From Sphaerolaimus hirsutus (Eukaryota; Nematoda; Chromadorea; Monhysterida; Sphaerolaimidae), in NCBI GenBank assembly GCA_964036195.1, contig OZ038453.1, forward strand, positions 24,328,352 through 24,392,351: DNA of 64,000 nt, given 5' to 3'. The position numbers and the translations under genes are program-made. The notes beneath the pieces are model-generated. The model was not told the origin of the DNA. It saw nothing but the letters and a program-made list of their open reading frames with translations, and searched no databases. Shown here piece after piece: positions 44,148 to 56,639 of this stretch (positions are counted from its first letter, which is position 1; every line of letters starts with the position of its first letter).

Positions 44148-45926
44148 ATGAAATGTGCTGACGATGTAGGAAAAGTTAAGTATCAAAGCAGGTCACACAC
44201 AGGGAATGTTAGGAATGATGTTGGAAATGATGTCAAAAATGATGTTAAAGATAATGCTGTTGACACCGCAGAACTGGTGATACGCCCGCCGGTGGTAATG
44301 GGCCACATCGCGATGGTTTGCCCTCAGCACCAGTTCAATTTTCTGGTGACACCAGAGCAGATCAAACGCAGGATTCCAGCCTGTGGCGTCATGGCGCTGA
44401 CATATCTGGATGCCGTGGAATTTTTGACCATGACACATGTGTTGAAGATGACACCAGTGACGGTGATGGCTGCTTCAGAGGCATTGAAAGCTGTGCTCAC
44501 TATGGAGATAGTCCCCCAAACAGTGGTCAAGCTGCTGAACAGGAACAAAATCCTCCAGTGTGTGCACAACATCTGTCTCAACTTGCGTTGGAGAGTCACC
44601 AAAGTTGTGGCCGCAGTTGCCTACTCTTCGAGAACAGCAGATTTGTCGCTGGTGACCTATGGCATGACAGTGGAAGGTATGTGTGCGCTGGCAACCAGCA
44701 ACATGATCACGCGCATTGCGCAGACAGTGGAGGGTGAGAGATTTGTGGTGTTGGACAGACAGACCTCTTACAAGAATCCCCTGCATATGGAGGCAGTGCC
44801 AAAGGGCAAGGCCCGCCTTTTGGAGTACCTGCCCTTCACTGCGCTGGTGGTGACGCAGCTGGTCCCGCTGCAGGTCACTCACGACGGAGCCCTGGTGGGC
44901 ATGGTGGAGTGCGCCAAGTGGCCCACCTTGTCAGAAAGGGTGACAGAAATGTGTCACTGCATCCTGCCGTACGAGGTCAAATTTTTGCAGTGTTTGTGGA
45001 TGCGTGTGGAGGGCGGAGTGTTGCCATTCGGGGCGCTGTACCGCACCCTGAACTATCCATGGCACGACCGCAGTCTGACTTGGCCGGCCGACAAGGGTGC
45101 GGCGTTCCGGCCACCTCAAGCGATTTTCAACATGCCAGCAGTGGGGTTGGACCCCAGGTTCACGAAGTTGGGTCAAGTGATGGATGTGGGCGCCGCTGCG
45201 CCAAGCGCAAGCGCTGGTACCCCAGAGGCCCTGATGTGGCCGTGGCCAGCCTCTGGGCTAGCCAGTGATGAGGGCGAGAGGGAGTTGCCACCCATCCACC
45301 CGCAGCCGCTGGAACCAGTTCCAGTGGTAAGTATACTAGCTTTTTTAGAGTTGTTGAATTGTATGATAAGGGTGGCTCAGCTGACAATTTTGCAAAACTG
45401 ATCCTAGTTACATTAAATGAGTTTGTCAGTAAAAATTTAGGTGAGAAAATAGTTAAAAACATACGTGATGTGATACACTTGTCTCTAACTGGGTTATTTT
45501 TCAATTATTAAGATTTTGTTGCAGGAGTTTCGCCCGATTGCTCCTCGCAGCAGCAGCAGGCGGTTTGTGGGACAAATGGTTACTTGCCATAATTGTGGCC
45601 AACAGGGGCACAAGCAACACCAGTGTAGGAGTGGAAGGTTTTGTCCCAGGTGTAGGGTGACCACACACAAGGCAGCAAACTGTGTTTTTGGTACCAGTAG
45701 TGGTACGGTAGCTGATCGTGAGTCACGCTACACCCGGGTTAAAAATAATGTTCAACAGCTTGCTCAAGAAATTAAAACTGATGTGATGAGTGCAGTCATG
45801 TCTCAATTATTGCCATCAGAACAGTCATCCCCACAGCACCCTGGAGGCAATGTGCAACCGCAGCGCTCAAAATACCGAGGCTATGCTAAACCTCCTCGTG
45901 GAGCAGGGAGGCTGGAGAGACACTGA
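44148..45926 (+). CDS. Spliced ORF ending in two CCHC zinc knuckles
   Basis: Exon 1: first in-frame ATG 44148 to 45326 (frame open from 44040). Intron 45327-45524 (198 bp): donor GTG|GTAAGTATAC, branch-like CTAAC near 45485, acceptor TTTTGTTGCAG. Exon 2: 45525-45926. Phase 0 on both sides, giving about 526 residues. After a repetitive NDVGNDVKNDVK stretch, a ~330-residue region rich in Val/Met/Leu is unrecognised but looks folded. Exon 2 begins EFRPIAPRSSSRRF and has CHNCGQQGHKQHQC (45585-45626) and CPRCRVTTHKAANC (45642-45683), both CX2CX4HX4C, implying RNA or DNA binding. A second Gag-like or accessory protein is possible. Confidence 0.6.
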
Positions 45927-47341
45927 TGTGCATGCCATCGTCATTACTGGGCAAATAATTGCCACAAATGAAACTGTGACCACTGACTTTCTGTGTGTTT
46001 GTGTTTTGTTTTGTCCAACTTTAGTAGTACTGCCTGGTGGTGGTGTTTTGGTGGGACGTTGTGTTTTCCACTTTTGGCTGGGGCCGGGAAAATGCTGAAT
46101 CTTTTATTTAATTTAGCATTTTTTCAGTCCAGCGTTTGCTATGGTTCTCTTCTTGGTTAGTTTATCTTTCCTTTTTTTATAACTTCTAAATAAAACTCAA
46201 AACACAAAAAAACACATATTCAATAATCAAAAAATCGTGTATCGTCTACTGCATTCCATCATTTTTCCCCACATGAGTACAAAGTGCCAAACCACATAAA
46301 ACAATTGCCCTTACAACATCAACAACACCATCATCACTCAGACTTTCTGTTTTCCCAGTATCCAGCGGACCTTAATTTACCATCAACTCAGTGAGGAGGG
46401 TCAAGCGCTGATGCCCAGCAGCCCAAATGTCAACAGACCAGACCAGATGAGCACCAGCATGTCTATGATTCCAGTCAGGGCAAAGAGCAAAATCTACATC
46501 AGCGAGAGCCTTGCCCCGGCCAGTGTTACCTGGAACAACAGTGTGCTCACAATGGCTCGACAGAGGTATTTGCATCTGCCCATGACAGAGGCAGTACCAT
46601 CACCATCAGCTCGGTCGAGCAGGCACCCCCAAGTGAGGTCCAGAACCATTACGAAATCAGATGTCTGGGGAATCAGTGGAACAGCCAAGGAGCCGAAGGA
46701 TATAAGGGTAGATTGAGTGGGGCGGCACAGGTTTTACTGTCTAGTTTTGTCTTTATTTGTTTTTGTTTAAGATTTAAATTAGGGCCTCAGGAGAGGCATA
46801 AGTTAAAAATTAAGGGGTGACCACATCATAAGCACATTATAAGCAATCAAAATTTCAAATCTACTTTCATCACTTTATTTAGATTTAATATCTTGGGTAA
46901 AATCTCAATTTCATTTGTTTTTTTGTCAGTTTTTATAAATCTCATTGTTTTGCTCATTTTATACTTGATTCCCACTGTTCAATAATTCCAAGTTTTTGTT
47001 CAGTTCCCACCCATGGGGTGTATTGCGTGTTTAGTTTAAGTGTTCATTCTAGTCATGTGTACAGTCTTACAAAATTCAAAATTTTACAAAAAAACAGTTT
47101 ATGTATTTTTATTTAGTGTTTTCATTTGGAACTCAGTTCAAATTTCATTTTGTGCAGTATACTAGTTTTCCTTTCAGTGGTCAGTTTCATTTACCCAGTT
47201 AGTGTCAAGCTGTATCTTAAGCTAAGTAGAATAGAATCCTAGTAGTGTAGACCCCGGTACCCTCTGTGTTCTTCAGTTTTTTGTTGTCGCTGATTCATTG
47301 CCCTTTTTTCTTTTGTTTTGCTGGAAGCAAAAGTTCAAATT
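45927..47341. other. 3' internal region of the LTR element, no gene seen
   Basis: AT-rich with short frames only. AATTAAGGGGTGA occurs at about 46810-46820 and again just before the 3' LTR, so a polypurine-like tract is present twice. Confidence 0.5.
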
Positions 47342-47350
47342 AAGGGGTGA
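47342..47350 (+). promoter_or_regulatory. Polypurine tract of the LTR element
   Basis: AAGGGGTGA, three bases before the 3' LTR start. An extra copy of the same word lies near 46814. Confidence 0.55.
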
Positions 47351-47353
47351 TTC

Positions 47354-47998
47354 TGTTATGTGCTTAAGTCATGTATTCAGTGCTTCGGCATGTATTCTAT
47401 ACTTTGTGCTGCGAGGTGACGAAGTCAGGTCAATATTTCCATGTACCCAAATGTTTAGGCGACAAAGTGGTGAACTTATGTCTATATTTGATGAAGTTAT
47501 GTTTTGTATTTTCTAGCAATCAATATCGTGGTTTGTAGGAACATGCTGATTGGTTGTAAGCCATTGAGGGTTGAGTATAAAAGTAGCTGCCTGAGGGCTA
47601 TTCGGGGTAGTCTACCGGAGTTGTGAAGGAGCTATAAATAGTTGACTAGTCTGGCTAAGCTGCGGCCTGAGAATAGTAGCTGTGTCTTTTGAAGACTAAC
47701 CCGGAATAGCAGTCAAGGTGGCAAGTGAATCCTTTGCCCTGTCTGCTGAGTATTTCTATATTTATGTGTCTATTTGCATTCAATAAACGAGGTGCCGGGC
47801 CACGTCCGCTTGTGCTGGTATTCTGTAACTCAGCTAATCGTTGCATTGAACCCACTGTCTACAACTAAAGCGCGCTAAAGTGAACAACATCTCACCTTAT
47901 CAGTTGCAGTCAAGCAGGTTCTCTCGCCATTCCTCCTGAAGTGCAGTCAACAGTGTACGCTCGGTTCGTTGTGTAGCAACCTGAGCCATACACAGAAA
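47354..47998 (+). repeat. 3' LTR (645 bp)
   Basis: Same length as the 5' LTR with about seven substitutions, AATAAA at 47782, followed by the ACACA duplication. Confidence 0.9.
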
Positions 47999-48388
47999 AC
48001 ACATCTTGCTACAGTCGGATCCGCGCGGCTGTAGGCGGATGCCCTTGCGCCTTCTGACGCATGCACGTTGAGGTTGAGAGTCAAGCAACTGTATCCAAAT
48101 CTCATTTTTTTCGGATCCAGATCTTATGTTTTGTATCCAAATCTAATTTTTGACATAAGATTTGGATACAAAACATAAGATTTGGATACAAAAAAAATAA
48201 GATTTGGATACACTTGCTTGACTCTTAACTTTACTCTTATCTCTTAACTAATTATTTGTCATTAAACTCAACTCTTAAATTGTAACTTTTCTCTTAAACT
48301 TTAAGTTTACTCTTCACTTGCCATTTGTAATTTTACTCAACTCTTATGTTTTAACTAGTAACTTTTACACTTGCGGAACTGGCCCCTG

Positions 48389-49560
48389 ATCACCCTAGGT
48401 GATGGGATGTTAATTATGGGCACTGCATGTGCTCCTCACTTGTTTTGTGCTCTGTATGTCTGTGTGTATAAAACTTAATTTATTGCCCTGCTGATCCGCC
48501 TACTCCCTCAAATACATAAAAAGTGATTTGGTCAGGCAGGGTGTAAAATGTCCCCTCTAAGTGCTAAACCCTTTAACAGAACAACATTCCTTTTACATAA
48601 ATTGAAATGTGAACACTTGATTAAGCCCACTAGCTACATGCAACGATGGCAAAAACACACATATTAAATACGGAAACTCATTGAGTTTCTGTGTTTTTGT
48701 TTAACACAGAAACACGGAAACTCAAGAATTTTGCAAAACACTGAAACTCAAATGAGTTCGTTTTTGGAGAACTCGGAAACACAGAAACACAGAAAATACG
48801 GAAATGTTTTTTGAGTTTTTTTATCCAAGCAATTGAAGGCACAAGATTTTAACTGAACAATGTGTGTATGTGCATACATAAGGTATGCATGTATGTATAG
48901 TGTGTAAATATGTACATAGTATCCAAGTTTCACGATGAAATAAGTATCCAAAAAATAATGGTGTCCGCATCTCCTGGTGGTTTCAACAATATTAGGGACT
49001 GTGATCGTGTTGAGGAGTGTCCACCAGGGTCTGCTAGCTCACACAATTGAGCTGAGGGCTCCTCACCTCCCAAGCTGTCAAAGGTAGTGGTCACCCATTT
49101 GGTACTACCTCCAGTGAACTAATGAAAATTTTCCAGTACACAACAAAACATATGCAAAACCAGTATTTGATAAGAAAACCACTGTTTCAATGGTAAAATG
49201 CAACTTTTTGTAAAACATCTCTAGTTTTTACCAAAAAAACTTGAGTTTTTACTAAAAAACTTGAGTTTTTATTAAAAAACTTGAGTTTTTACCAAAAAAC
49301 TCAAGTTTTTTCAAAAAACACAGAAATAAAACACAGAAACTCAAGTTTTTTTTTTGTGAAAAAACTCAAAACACAGATATTCATTTTTGAAAAACTCAAA
49401 ATACAGAAAGTGTTTTTATTTTGAGAACTCACCCATCATTGGTTACATGTTACATTTACATAGCAGCGGAAAGAAAAAACTAGATTAATGTGAAAAGGGC
49501 GGTAAAATAAAATTGACAACGATGTGAAGTGTAAATTAGTTCATGGAAAAATTCATAAAA
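48389..49560. repeat. Block homologous (inverted) to 62090-62452, with an 801-bp insertion
   Basis: CACCCTAGGTGATGGGATG to TTAAGCCCACTAGCTACATG matches the inverse of 62190-62452. It is split by the element at 48641-49441 and resumes TTACATTTACATAGC. Confidence 0.8.
48641..49441. mobile_element. hAT-like insertion of AAAAACTCAAG repeats
   Basis: Starts CAACGATGGCAAA, ends CCCATCATTGG, flanked by GCTACATG (48633-48640) and GTTACATG (49442-49449). The empty site (GCTACATG, inverse strand 62196-62189) confirms the ends. The interior is many copies of CAGAAACTCAAG and TTGAGTTTTT, with one GC-richer block (48960-49120). Confidence 0.8.
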
Positions 49561-50450
49561 GCGACCGCAAATGTTCCCTAATGGCGGCCCGCACACTAGT
49601 TGACATGTCTTGACTTATTGCATTCTGTGGTCATTATCAGGTAACGCAAGCAGAAACTCTGCACCATTCAAACTTGTTGTTCCGAAACGCAAGGCAACTT
49701 GGACGTGTGCCAAGTTCACATACATACTGTTTTGGAGGATATTGTTGGTAACAATGCCAAAAAAATTCAAAAATTTGAAAACGTTTTTGAATTTTTGAAT
49801 GTTTTCAGACTTTTTGAATTTTTGATCACGCTTTTTTAAAAATACTTAAAAATCGTTTTTTTTAACTTTACAACTTGTCATACTTAAAAATTGACTTCAC
49901 GTTTACATATACTTTGAAAAAAGTTAAGTACTTTTAACAACTCTGGGCCAGTTGTCATCCAGAATTCCCTCTTGCCATATGTGGCCACAGTCACCATGTT
50001 GACCATTTTTTACCTCAAATGTTGGGCAGAAGAAAGCTCTTTGTGGACTTAATTTCCCTAAAAAATCGAAATTTGAAAAACATCGATTTTTAAGTATTTT
50101 TTTAAAAGCGTGATCAAAAGTTCAAAAAGTTTGAAAACATTCAAAAATTCAAAAACGTTTTCAAATTTTCAATTTTTTTTTGCCACCGTTACCAACTCAA
50201 ATTTTTTTGCCATCATTACCAATCCATTTTTTTAGGGAAATTGAGGCCACAAAGAGCTTTCTTCTGCCCAACATCTGAGGTATAAAATGGTCAACATGGT
50301 GACTGTGGCCACATACGGCAAAAGGGAATTCTGGATGACATCTGGCCCAGAGTTGTTAAAAGTACTGAACTTTTTTCAAAGTATATGTAAACGTAAAGTC
50401 GATTTTAAAGTATTACAAGTCATAAAGTTAAAAAAATCGATTTTTAAGTA
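49561..50450. repeat. Fragments of the GAACTTGG element and of AACGATGGCAAA repeats
   Basis: 49563-49730 copies 17590-17750. 49740-50220 contains TTTTTGAATTTTTGATCACG and its inverse. CAGAGTTGTTAAAAGTACTG at 50350 is an hAT-like end of the 15229 type. No gene. Confidence 0.55.
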
Positions 50451-51119
50451 TACTCGGCAGACATGATACTATACAATGAGTCGCATGATGTCATATCATG
50501 CACGCTGTATCCAACCCGTAGAACTCTGTTTTGGTGACTCGTGCTTACGCATATACGGAACGAAACTATTCAATTGTGCCCGCACAATTCAAACCCCCGT
50601 CAAAGTGTAGTTGAGTTTTTTGGCATGATGCCATCCAAGCATCATCTGGATCTGAATAAATACAAAGCGGGAACGTTTTCTGAATTCAAAATTTTGAACG
50701 TAACAAGTTTTCATCAAAATGAATCGATAGCGTGTAACTTTTCTAAATATGAATTAGATTAAACGTAGGTAAACGTATAATCAAAAATTTGCAGCACTTA
50801 TCGGCACAAAAATTGGAGTAAACGAGTGCGTAAAGAACAGCACATTTTTATTTTCCTTCTTACTATCTTTATATTTTCTTTTTTACTAAATTCCTTTCTC
50901 GTTCGCTCTACAAGAACAAAATATAACTTTCCAATTTTGTAGAATGAGATGTCCGTCGACTATACATATTGACATATTTACGACCCACTGTGCACCGTTT
51001 TTCTACTGTATTTAAGATGTATCGCACTTCGCTGTTCAGTAAGATGTTGAATTTCATTGACGCTCAGCGAAGCGAAACATAAGTGGACCAAACCTGTGTA
51101 ATATCATGTCTGCCGACTA
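50451..51119. mobile_element. TA-flanked element with TACTCGGCAGACATGATA ends
   Basis: 669 bp; right end TATCATGTCTGCCGACTA. TA on both sides, and a related uninterrupted sequence at about 61683-61692 (TTTTAAGTATTTTTAAAA). It contains a 73-codon ORF (50541-50762) without recognisable motif. Confidence 0.75.
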
Positions 51120-52043
51120 TATTTTTAAAAAAGCGTGATCAACAATTCAAAAAGTCTGAAAACATTCGAAAATTCAAAAACGTTTTCGAATTTTTTTTGC
51201 CATCGTTACCAACAATATCCTCCAAAACGGTATGTATGTGAACTTGGCACACGTCCAAGTTGCCTTGCGTTTCGGAAGAACAAGTTTGAATTGTGCAGAG
51301 TTTCTGCTCGCGTTATCTGATACAGTGACGAAAAATGTGGCGGTGACGCAGTGATTGTCACCGCCTAGATTCCAGGTGTCACCGCGACAAAATGGCACGT
51401 CATCGCGGTGACAATCACTGCCATATAAATTGATTGAATGTAGAAAGTGAAAAAAATTGCTAAAAACGTGAAAAACAGCCTGAAAAAGGTTAATATCGGG
51501 AAAAAATAGGTATATAAGCATTAAAATACAATTTTAGTAAAAAGAATTTTACTAAAACCAACCCTGGTCACAAGCAGAAATTTCACTGTCACATTGTGAC
51601 ATTCACAAGCGTGTATTGTACAAATGAGAGTGAAAGCTCAAAATTAGCCAAAAATTGCTTCAATTGTCTCCATTTTGCCAATTTTCACCTTTATAATCAC
51701 TATTTTCATCTATATACATGGTTATATATCTATTTTTAGCCAATATTTGTTATATTTATAGCAATTTTGATCTTTTTGGCTGGCTGCCAACTTCACATAA
51801 AGGCTCTGGTAAACAGGTGTCATAAGAGGAAATTTAGGCTACTGTGAATGTCACAAGCGCAAATCGGGACCTTGCGCCTTCTGACGCGTGCACGTTTGCG
51901 CGTTGATAAGATGGTATTTATTTCATGTACAGGGAAGTATACAGGCAATACAGGAACAATCACCAGAGCCCCTGTGGGGTTCTGGCACGTTCCCGGGGAC
52001 AAACACGCACCACTTACCAAACGCTTGCTCCGACCGGGGTTAA
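51120..52043. other. Repeat fragments and a GTCACCGC hairpin, no gene
   Basis: 51220-51320 is a GAACTTGG element fragment. At 51343-51420, CAGTGATTGTCACCGC and its inverse GCGGTGACAATCACTG form a stem. 51840-52040 has a CGCCTTCTGACGC word shared with 48050 and 62785. Confidence 0.5.
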
Positions 52044-52680
52044 TAATTGAGGCTTTTGGTTCCGAAACTCGATAAAGACCACAGTGGAAAAAATGAGTTA
52101 GGTGTGTATCTGATACTTATATACTTTTTTCTTCAAAATAACAAAAATTACGTAAATATCTCATACCGTTCCCAAGATACAGAGACATCGATTTGAAAAA
52201 AATGCAATTATTTATCGGAAACTCGATATCTCCACACCAACATAGGTAAATATTCACTCGAAACTCAATATCTCCAAAATCTAAAAAAAAAATTCTTCAT
52301 GTTATTCAGTCGAAACTCGATATCTTCACTGAAAAAAATTTGCATCCGAAACTCGTTATAAATTTTTACCGAAATGACGATTATCCTGGCTATCCCCCCA
52401 TACAAAAATGAAGTTTGCATCCGAAACTCGTTATAAAATTTTGTTAGTAAAATTTGTTGCCGTAATGACAGTCAAATGGACCTAACTCTAGCCATATTTG
52501 CCGGCTAGAGGATTGTAAATATGGAAAATGTAGAGAAATTCATTGGCTTTTCAAAAAGTATTGGGCAAGGGTTGTCACTCAAAGCGTATCCACTCAGGCC
52601 ACTCTCAAAGTTTCAAATGCAATTTTCACAAAACTGAAAAACATGGAGTTATCGAGTTTCGGAACCAAACTCCTCAATTA
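52044..52680. mobile_element. Inverted-repeat element with GGTTCCGAAACTCGATAA ends
   Basis: TAATTGAGGCTTTTGGTTCC at the left and its near-inverse at the right. GAAACTCGATATCTCC-like words repeat inside (52215-52440). 637 bp, no transposase. Confidence 0.7.
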
Positions 52681-53281
52681 CAAGTTGCTCTGTTAATTAG
52701 TAAAAAGCCGCAGTTAGATTTGTTAGCAATTATACGCAGGGGCAGGGGGGTCCAAGTTCTTTTTACCGAGAACTTTATTTGTCGATTTAGTCCGGAGGCA
52801 ACTCAATAAAACTGGTGAAGTCGCAGAACCACTAAACGGTGTAAAAGTTGCAAAACAGTCACGTTTTAAAACCTAATAGACTTACAATAAAATCATGAAT
52901 AAAAATACAAATAGTCGGGGAAAAATGTAATTCATATCACAAACAATACTGGATGTAAAATGAAATGAAATCACTCTCGCACATAAAAAGTAATTGACAA
53001 AACAGGAAAATTAAGAACGTTAGAATGACAGTGTAATTTTCTACAATTTATTTGTATGAACAGATTTATTGTTTGAAATTGCTCTAACTTGTTCAGTAAA
53101 ATATAGAGAATTATTATGGAAATTAGGAAAGCAGATAGATCACAGTACAATGGAAGAGATACGCAAATTAGTGATCGGGTAATCTGCACATTACCCTGAA
53201 TCTCAAGTAAGACACAAAGGCGGGAAATTCAAATGTTCACGTGGGTACAAATACGTGAGTTTTTTCCACGCTCACTTCATT
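52681..53281. other. No gene recognised
   Basis: AT-rich, without long frames or clear repeats. Confidence 0.4.
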
Positions 53282-53389
53282 ATGCCAAAAATCGGCACAA
53301 AACGCCGCGCCGCAACACTCTCGCCTGCCCAAGAAATGTCGTCATCAAATGCCACCACGCCGACAGGCGCTGGCGCCCCGCGCGCACCA
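53282..53389 (+). CDS. Candidate first coding exon (36 residues) with a strong splice donor
   Basis: ATG at 53282 opens MPKIGTKRRAATLSPAQEMS... and reaches GCACCA|GTAAGTTT in frame, phase 0. The stretch is CpG-rich in an AT-rich surrounding, as at some animal gene starts. A basic N terminus followed by Ser/Thr/Ala/Pro suggests a nuclear or disordered region. I found no downstream exon. It could also be the leader of a transposable element. Confidence 0.3.
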
Positions 53390-54849
53390 GTAAGTTTATA
53401 GGTCAAGTAGGTTCCCTATCTAGGTACTTCTAAGAGGGTGTTGAGCACTGATGAGACCCTGACACCCAAACCTAAAAAATCCCCTGTCTGTTCGAAAGGG
53501 TCGAAACAGGGTATACAGTCTGGAGGTGCTTGGGAGTGCACCATGTGATTTTTCCAGACTGCTTTTGGATCATTTTTTCGCTTTTTTGTAAAACCTGGTT
53601 TGATTGGACTCCTTTTATGCTACTTTTATTTCTTAAAAACTTTGTCAAATCAATAGATCAGATATTCAATTACATTAATTCCAGCAATGGGCTTCTAATC
53701 CTAGGTTACGGTAATTCCAATAAACTGGTGGCATGTTGTCTGTTATCACATTGCACCTCGAGACAAAATGTTTAGTCTGCATGACGTATAGCAACTGCAC
53801 AAATAGCAACAAGGACATGTAGCAACCAAGTTGTTGCTAAATAGTACATGAAAAATATCCTAAGTTGCTTATCAATACATAAGGTTGCTATGTCACACAA
53901 CAATAGCTACAACAGCCACAACGTAATTAATACCTATTGCACATGTGTGCCAGCAGAAACAACACATTTGAAAGTATGCAAAATTGCTCGTCAGAGGTGC
54001 CACACACATCTAATAAGTGCAGCACATGAGAATATATTTAATGTGTATTTGCTCATGCCACAATGACCGCACATAAACTCGACATACATTATGGAAGTCA
54101 ATGGTCTAAGGTAATTTCATACAAGTGTATTATATCAACTTGGCAAATGTCCAAGTTACCATTTGCGCGAATGTTACTGAGTATGAAAGACGCAGGATTT
54201 TAGTCTGCATCACCAAAAATGGCTGTGGAATGTGATTAAGTGACCACAATTGGTTGCTTATGGCGGCCCACCCTTGAGTTGACAAATGTGTTGACTTGAT
54301 TGGATTCTGCAGTCATTGTTGTTGATGTGAATGGAAATCTTGTGTCTTTTACCATGTTCATATAAAACGCAGCAAGGATGCAATTATCAGTTTATACATC
54401 CTTTTTTGGAGGAATAGGTTGGGAGTGCGACGATAAGATCCGACCTAAGACCTTACAACTCAACTTTCTTAAACAATTTGTGTATCAAATATGCATATAT
54501 CAAATATGGGTTGCATAGTGTAATACAAATAAATATGTTGCTAAATGCACAAAAGAGTTGCTATATTGTACATCATTATGTTGCTAAATCGTACATAGTA
54601 CACCACCGGAAAAACAGATGCAGTATTGCTAATTAGTACATGGCCATTGTTGCTATATGCACTATTGCTATTTACGTTTGTGCCTCCCAACTGACCAAGG
54701 TTATTGAAAGAATGCATTGGTGGGTTTCAAAGTTTGCTGCGGGAATAGCCGGAAAATCACTAACGGGCACCCTTGCTGCACTTTAGTTTATACTAGCACT
54801 TTTGAGTTTACCAGATCACCCTAGGTGATGGGATGTTAATTATGGGCAC
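53390..54849. other. No gene recognised; short repeats
   Basis: 53760-53960 and 54510-54670 repeat GTTGCTAAATNGTACAT-like words around a GAACTTGG-type fragment (54120-54300). ATCACCCTAGGTGATGGGAT at 54815 is shared with 48389. Confidence 0.4.
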
Positions 54850-55939
54850 TAGGGTTGGGACCCCAAACTGACCCGAACCGAACCGAAGCGCGGTTCCAAG
54901 CATATTTTGGAACCGAGAACCAAGAACCGGAACCAAAAAAAATACCCGAACCGGAACCTAGAACTAGCACTAATATCCGGAACTGACTTTAATACCTGAA
55001 AGAACCAAAATTTATCTATAAAGCCTGATCAAAATGCAATGTGCATCATTGCAGATGCCACTCCATATGATTTTTCTTACATACATAAATACAGTTGTTC
55101 TCGGGTTAACGGTTCCCCCGGTTATAGGGTTCCCCAGGTTAATGGTTGGAGTTGTGAAAAGCAGAGACACGTGGGAAGTAAATTCCCCGGATTGAGGGTT
55201 TCCCCGCATTCCCGGTTATTGGGTGGGATTTCTGAAAATATCCTGCATTTTCATATACAAAACGGCTTCAGTTATAGGGTATTTTAGCATTGAATAAGAC
55301 CTTTATTTACAAGACTTCATAAAACCTTCATAAATCTGATGAAATACACATTCCGCACAGCAAATTATAACATTGCGCAATTGATAAAACATAAATCTTT
55401 TATCTGGATGGATGTAATGTGTGAGTGAAATCAAACGTGATTGAAATGATTGTGAAGCCATACGCCAGCACCATGGGGCTTCTCTATTACACCCCAGAGT
55501 TGTTAAAATACTGTAAAATAAAATTTTTGGAAAGCGTAAGCGTAAGCGTAAATACACTTTCCAAATTTTGAGTGTGGATACTGTAAGCGTAAGGTATTTT
55601 TAAAATACCTAGGAAAGCGTAAAAAAAAGCGTAAGCGTAAATAAATTTATGAAGTGGTCTTGCTGTTGAGCAGTCTAGTAGGGGGATTGTGGGTTGCCCA
55701 AATAAAATGCCCAAACCCAACTTTTTATCCCAGAGATTGCTCAGCTATCGATCCTCCTGAGGCTCAGCTACTTATTGATTCCCAGAAACCCCAGACACTC
55801 AGCCACCCCCCCCCCCCCAGAAAATGCTTCACCTTCTAACTCAGACTAAGTCCTGTCGACAGTGAAAAAATCGTCGTTGTAATCCTAAATTGGCCCCAAT
55901 ATTCCTTATATAAAGCTACGCTTGACAGCACAAATTTCA

Positions 55940-56450
55940 CCAGACATTTGTGTTTCAAGACATTTTTTACATCGGGTGGGCGCGCCAGTGCCATCCCTCG
56001 CTGCCGAGGGAGGGCGCAAGCGACCCACCCATAATATGGTCAGACACACCAAAATGCGGAAATCGCAAATTTAAAATCGCAATAACTTCGGAACGCAATG
56101 CGCTAGTGCAGAACCGACAGCACCATTAAAAAGCCCGTGTTGAAAAGTACCACCATGCAAATTTTCAGATCCAACGGTTGAGTTCGAAGGAAGTTATTAC
56201 GGATTTTCTTTTTCAAGTAGTGTTGTTGTCGTTGTTCTCGTTGTTGTTGTTGTTGTTCTTCTTGTTCTCCCGACAATCTTCAAACTGCAATAACTTCTTT
56301 GAAACACGACCGATTTTCATGGTTGATGGCTCATATGAAAGAGCATATGATGCCATTTCTTATTTTCGGGAATTTTTTTCACAGGCTCCGCCCACTTTGG
56401 GACGGTATCTGTTTGAAATTTTCAAACCTCAATAAATTTAAAATTTGAAT
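55940..56450. other. GC-rich hairpin, (TGT)n microsatellite and unassigned sequence
   Basis: 55975-56030 can fold: GGGTGGGCGCGCC pairs with GGCGCAAGCGACCCACCC, with an inner CCTCGCTGCCGAGG stem. 56219-56270 is (TTG)n. No gene; the 85-codon ORF at 56178 depends on the microsatellite. Confidence 0.5.
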
Positions 56451-56639
56451 ACAAATGCAGCAATAATAAAAATTTGTTGATGTGCGCCATGACGAGAGCT
56501 TTCAAATGAGCCAATTTTTGGCGATTTTGGTTGAGATTTACAAAAGTTATTCAAGTTTGCTTGTTTTGTGTAAAATGCGCAAACATGCCTGAACTACTGC
56601 TTGATGTGATACTGAGCATGTGACCTTGCATGGTGATTA

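Larger units (their letters stand above)
36612..47998 (+). mobile_element. 11.4-kb LTR element with Gag but no recognisable pol
   Basis: Two 645-bp LTRs, a 5-bp target duplication ACACA (36607-36611 and 47999-48003) and an occupied/empty comparison with 62836-62840 define the borders exactly. The ~10-kb interior has Gag with a zinc knuckle, further long frames and a spliced zinc-knuckle gene. I searched the translated frames for DTG/DSG protease, YxDD, RNase H and HHCC/DDE motifs and saw none, so mobilisation would need proteins from another element. Orientation follows Gag and the polypurine tract. Confidence 0.9.
36511..48388. mobile_element. CAGGGGCCAGTTCCGCAA MITE split by the LTR element
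   Basis: 18-bp inverted ends at 36511 and 48388. Removing the LTR element leaves about 486 bp, which matches the intact copy at 62453-62920 (468 bp, inverted). The interior carries repeated TAAGATTTGGATACAAAA in direct and inverted form (48120-48210). No clear target duplication. Confidence 0.9.

Noticed and set aside
39700-47300. Reverse transcriptase or integrase in the large LTR element
   Set aside because: I looked for YxDD, DTG/DSG, HHCC and DDE spacing in the translated frames and found none; reported as absent rather than assigned.
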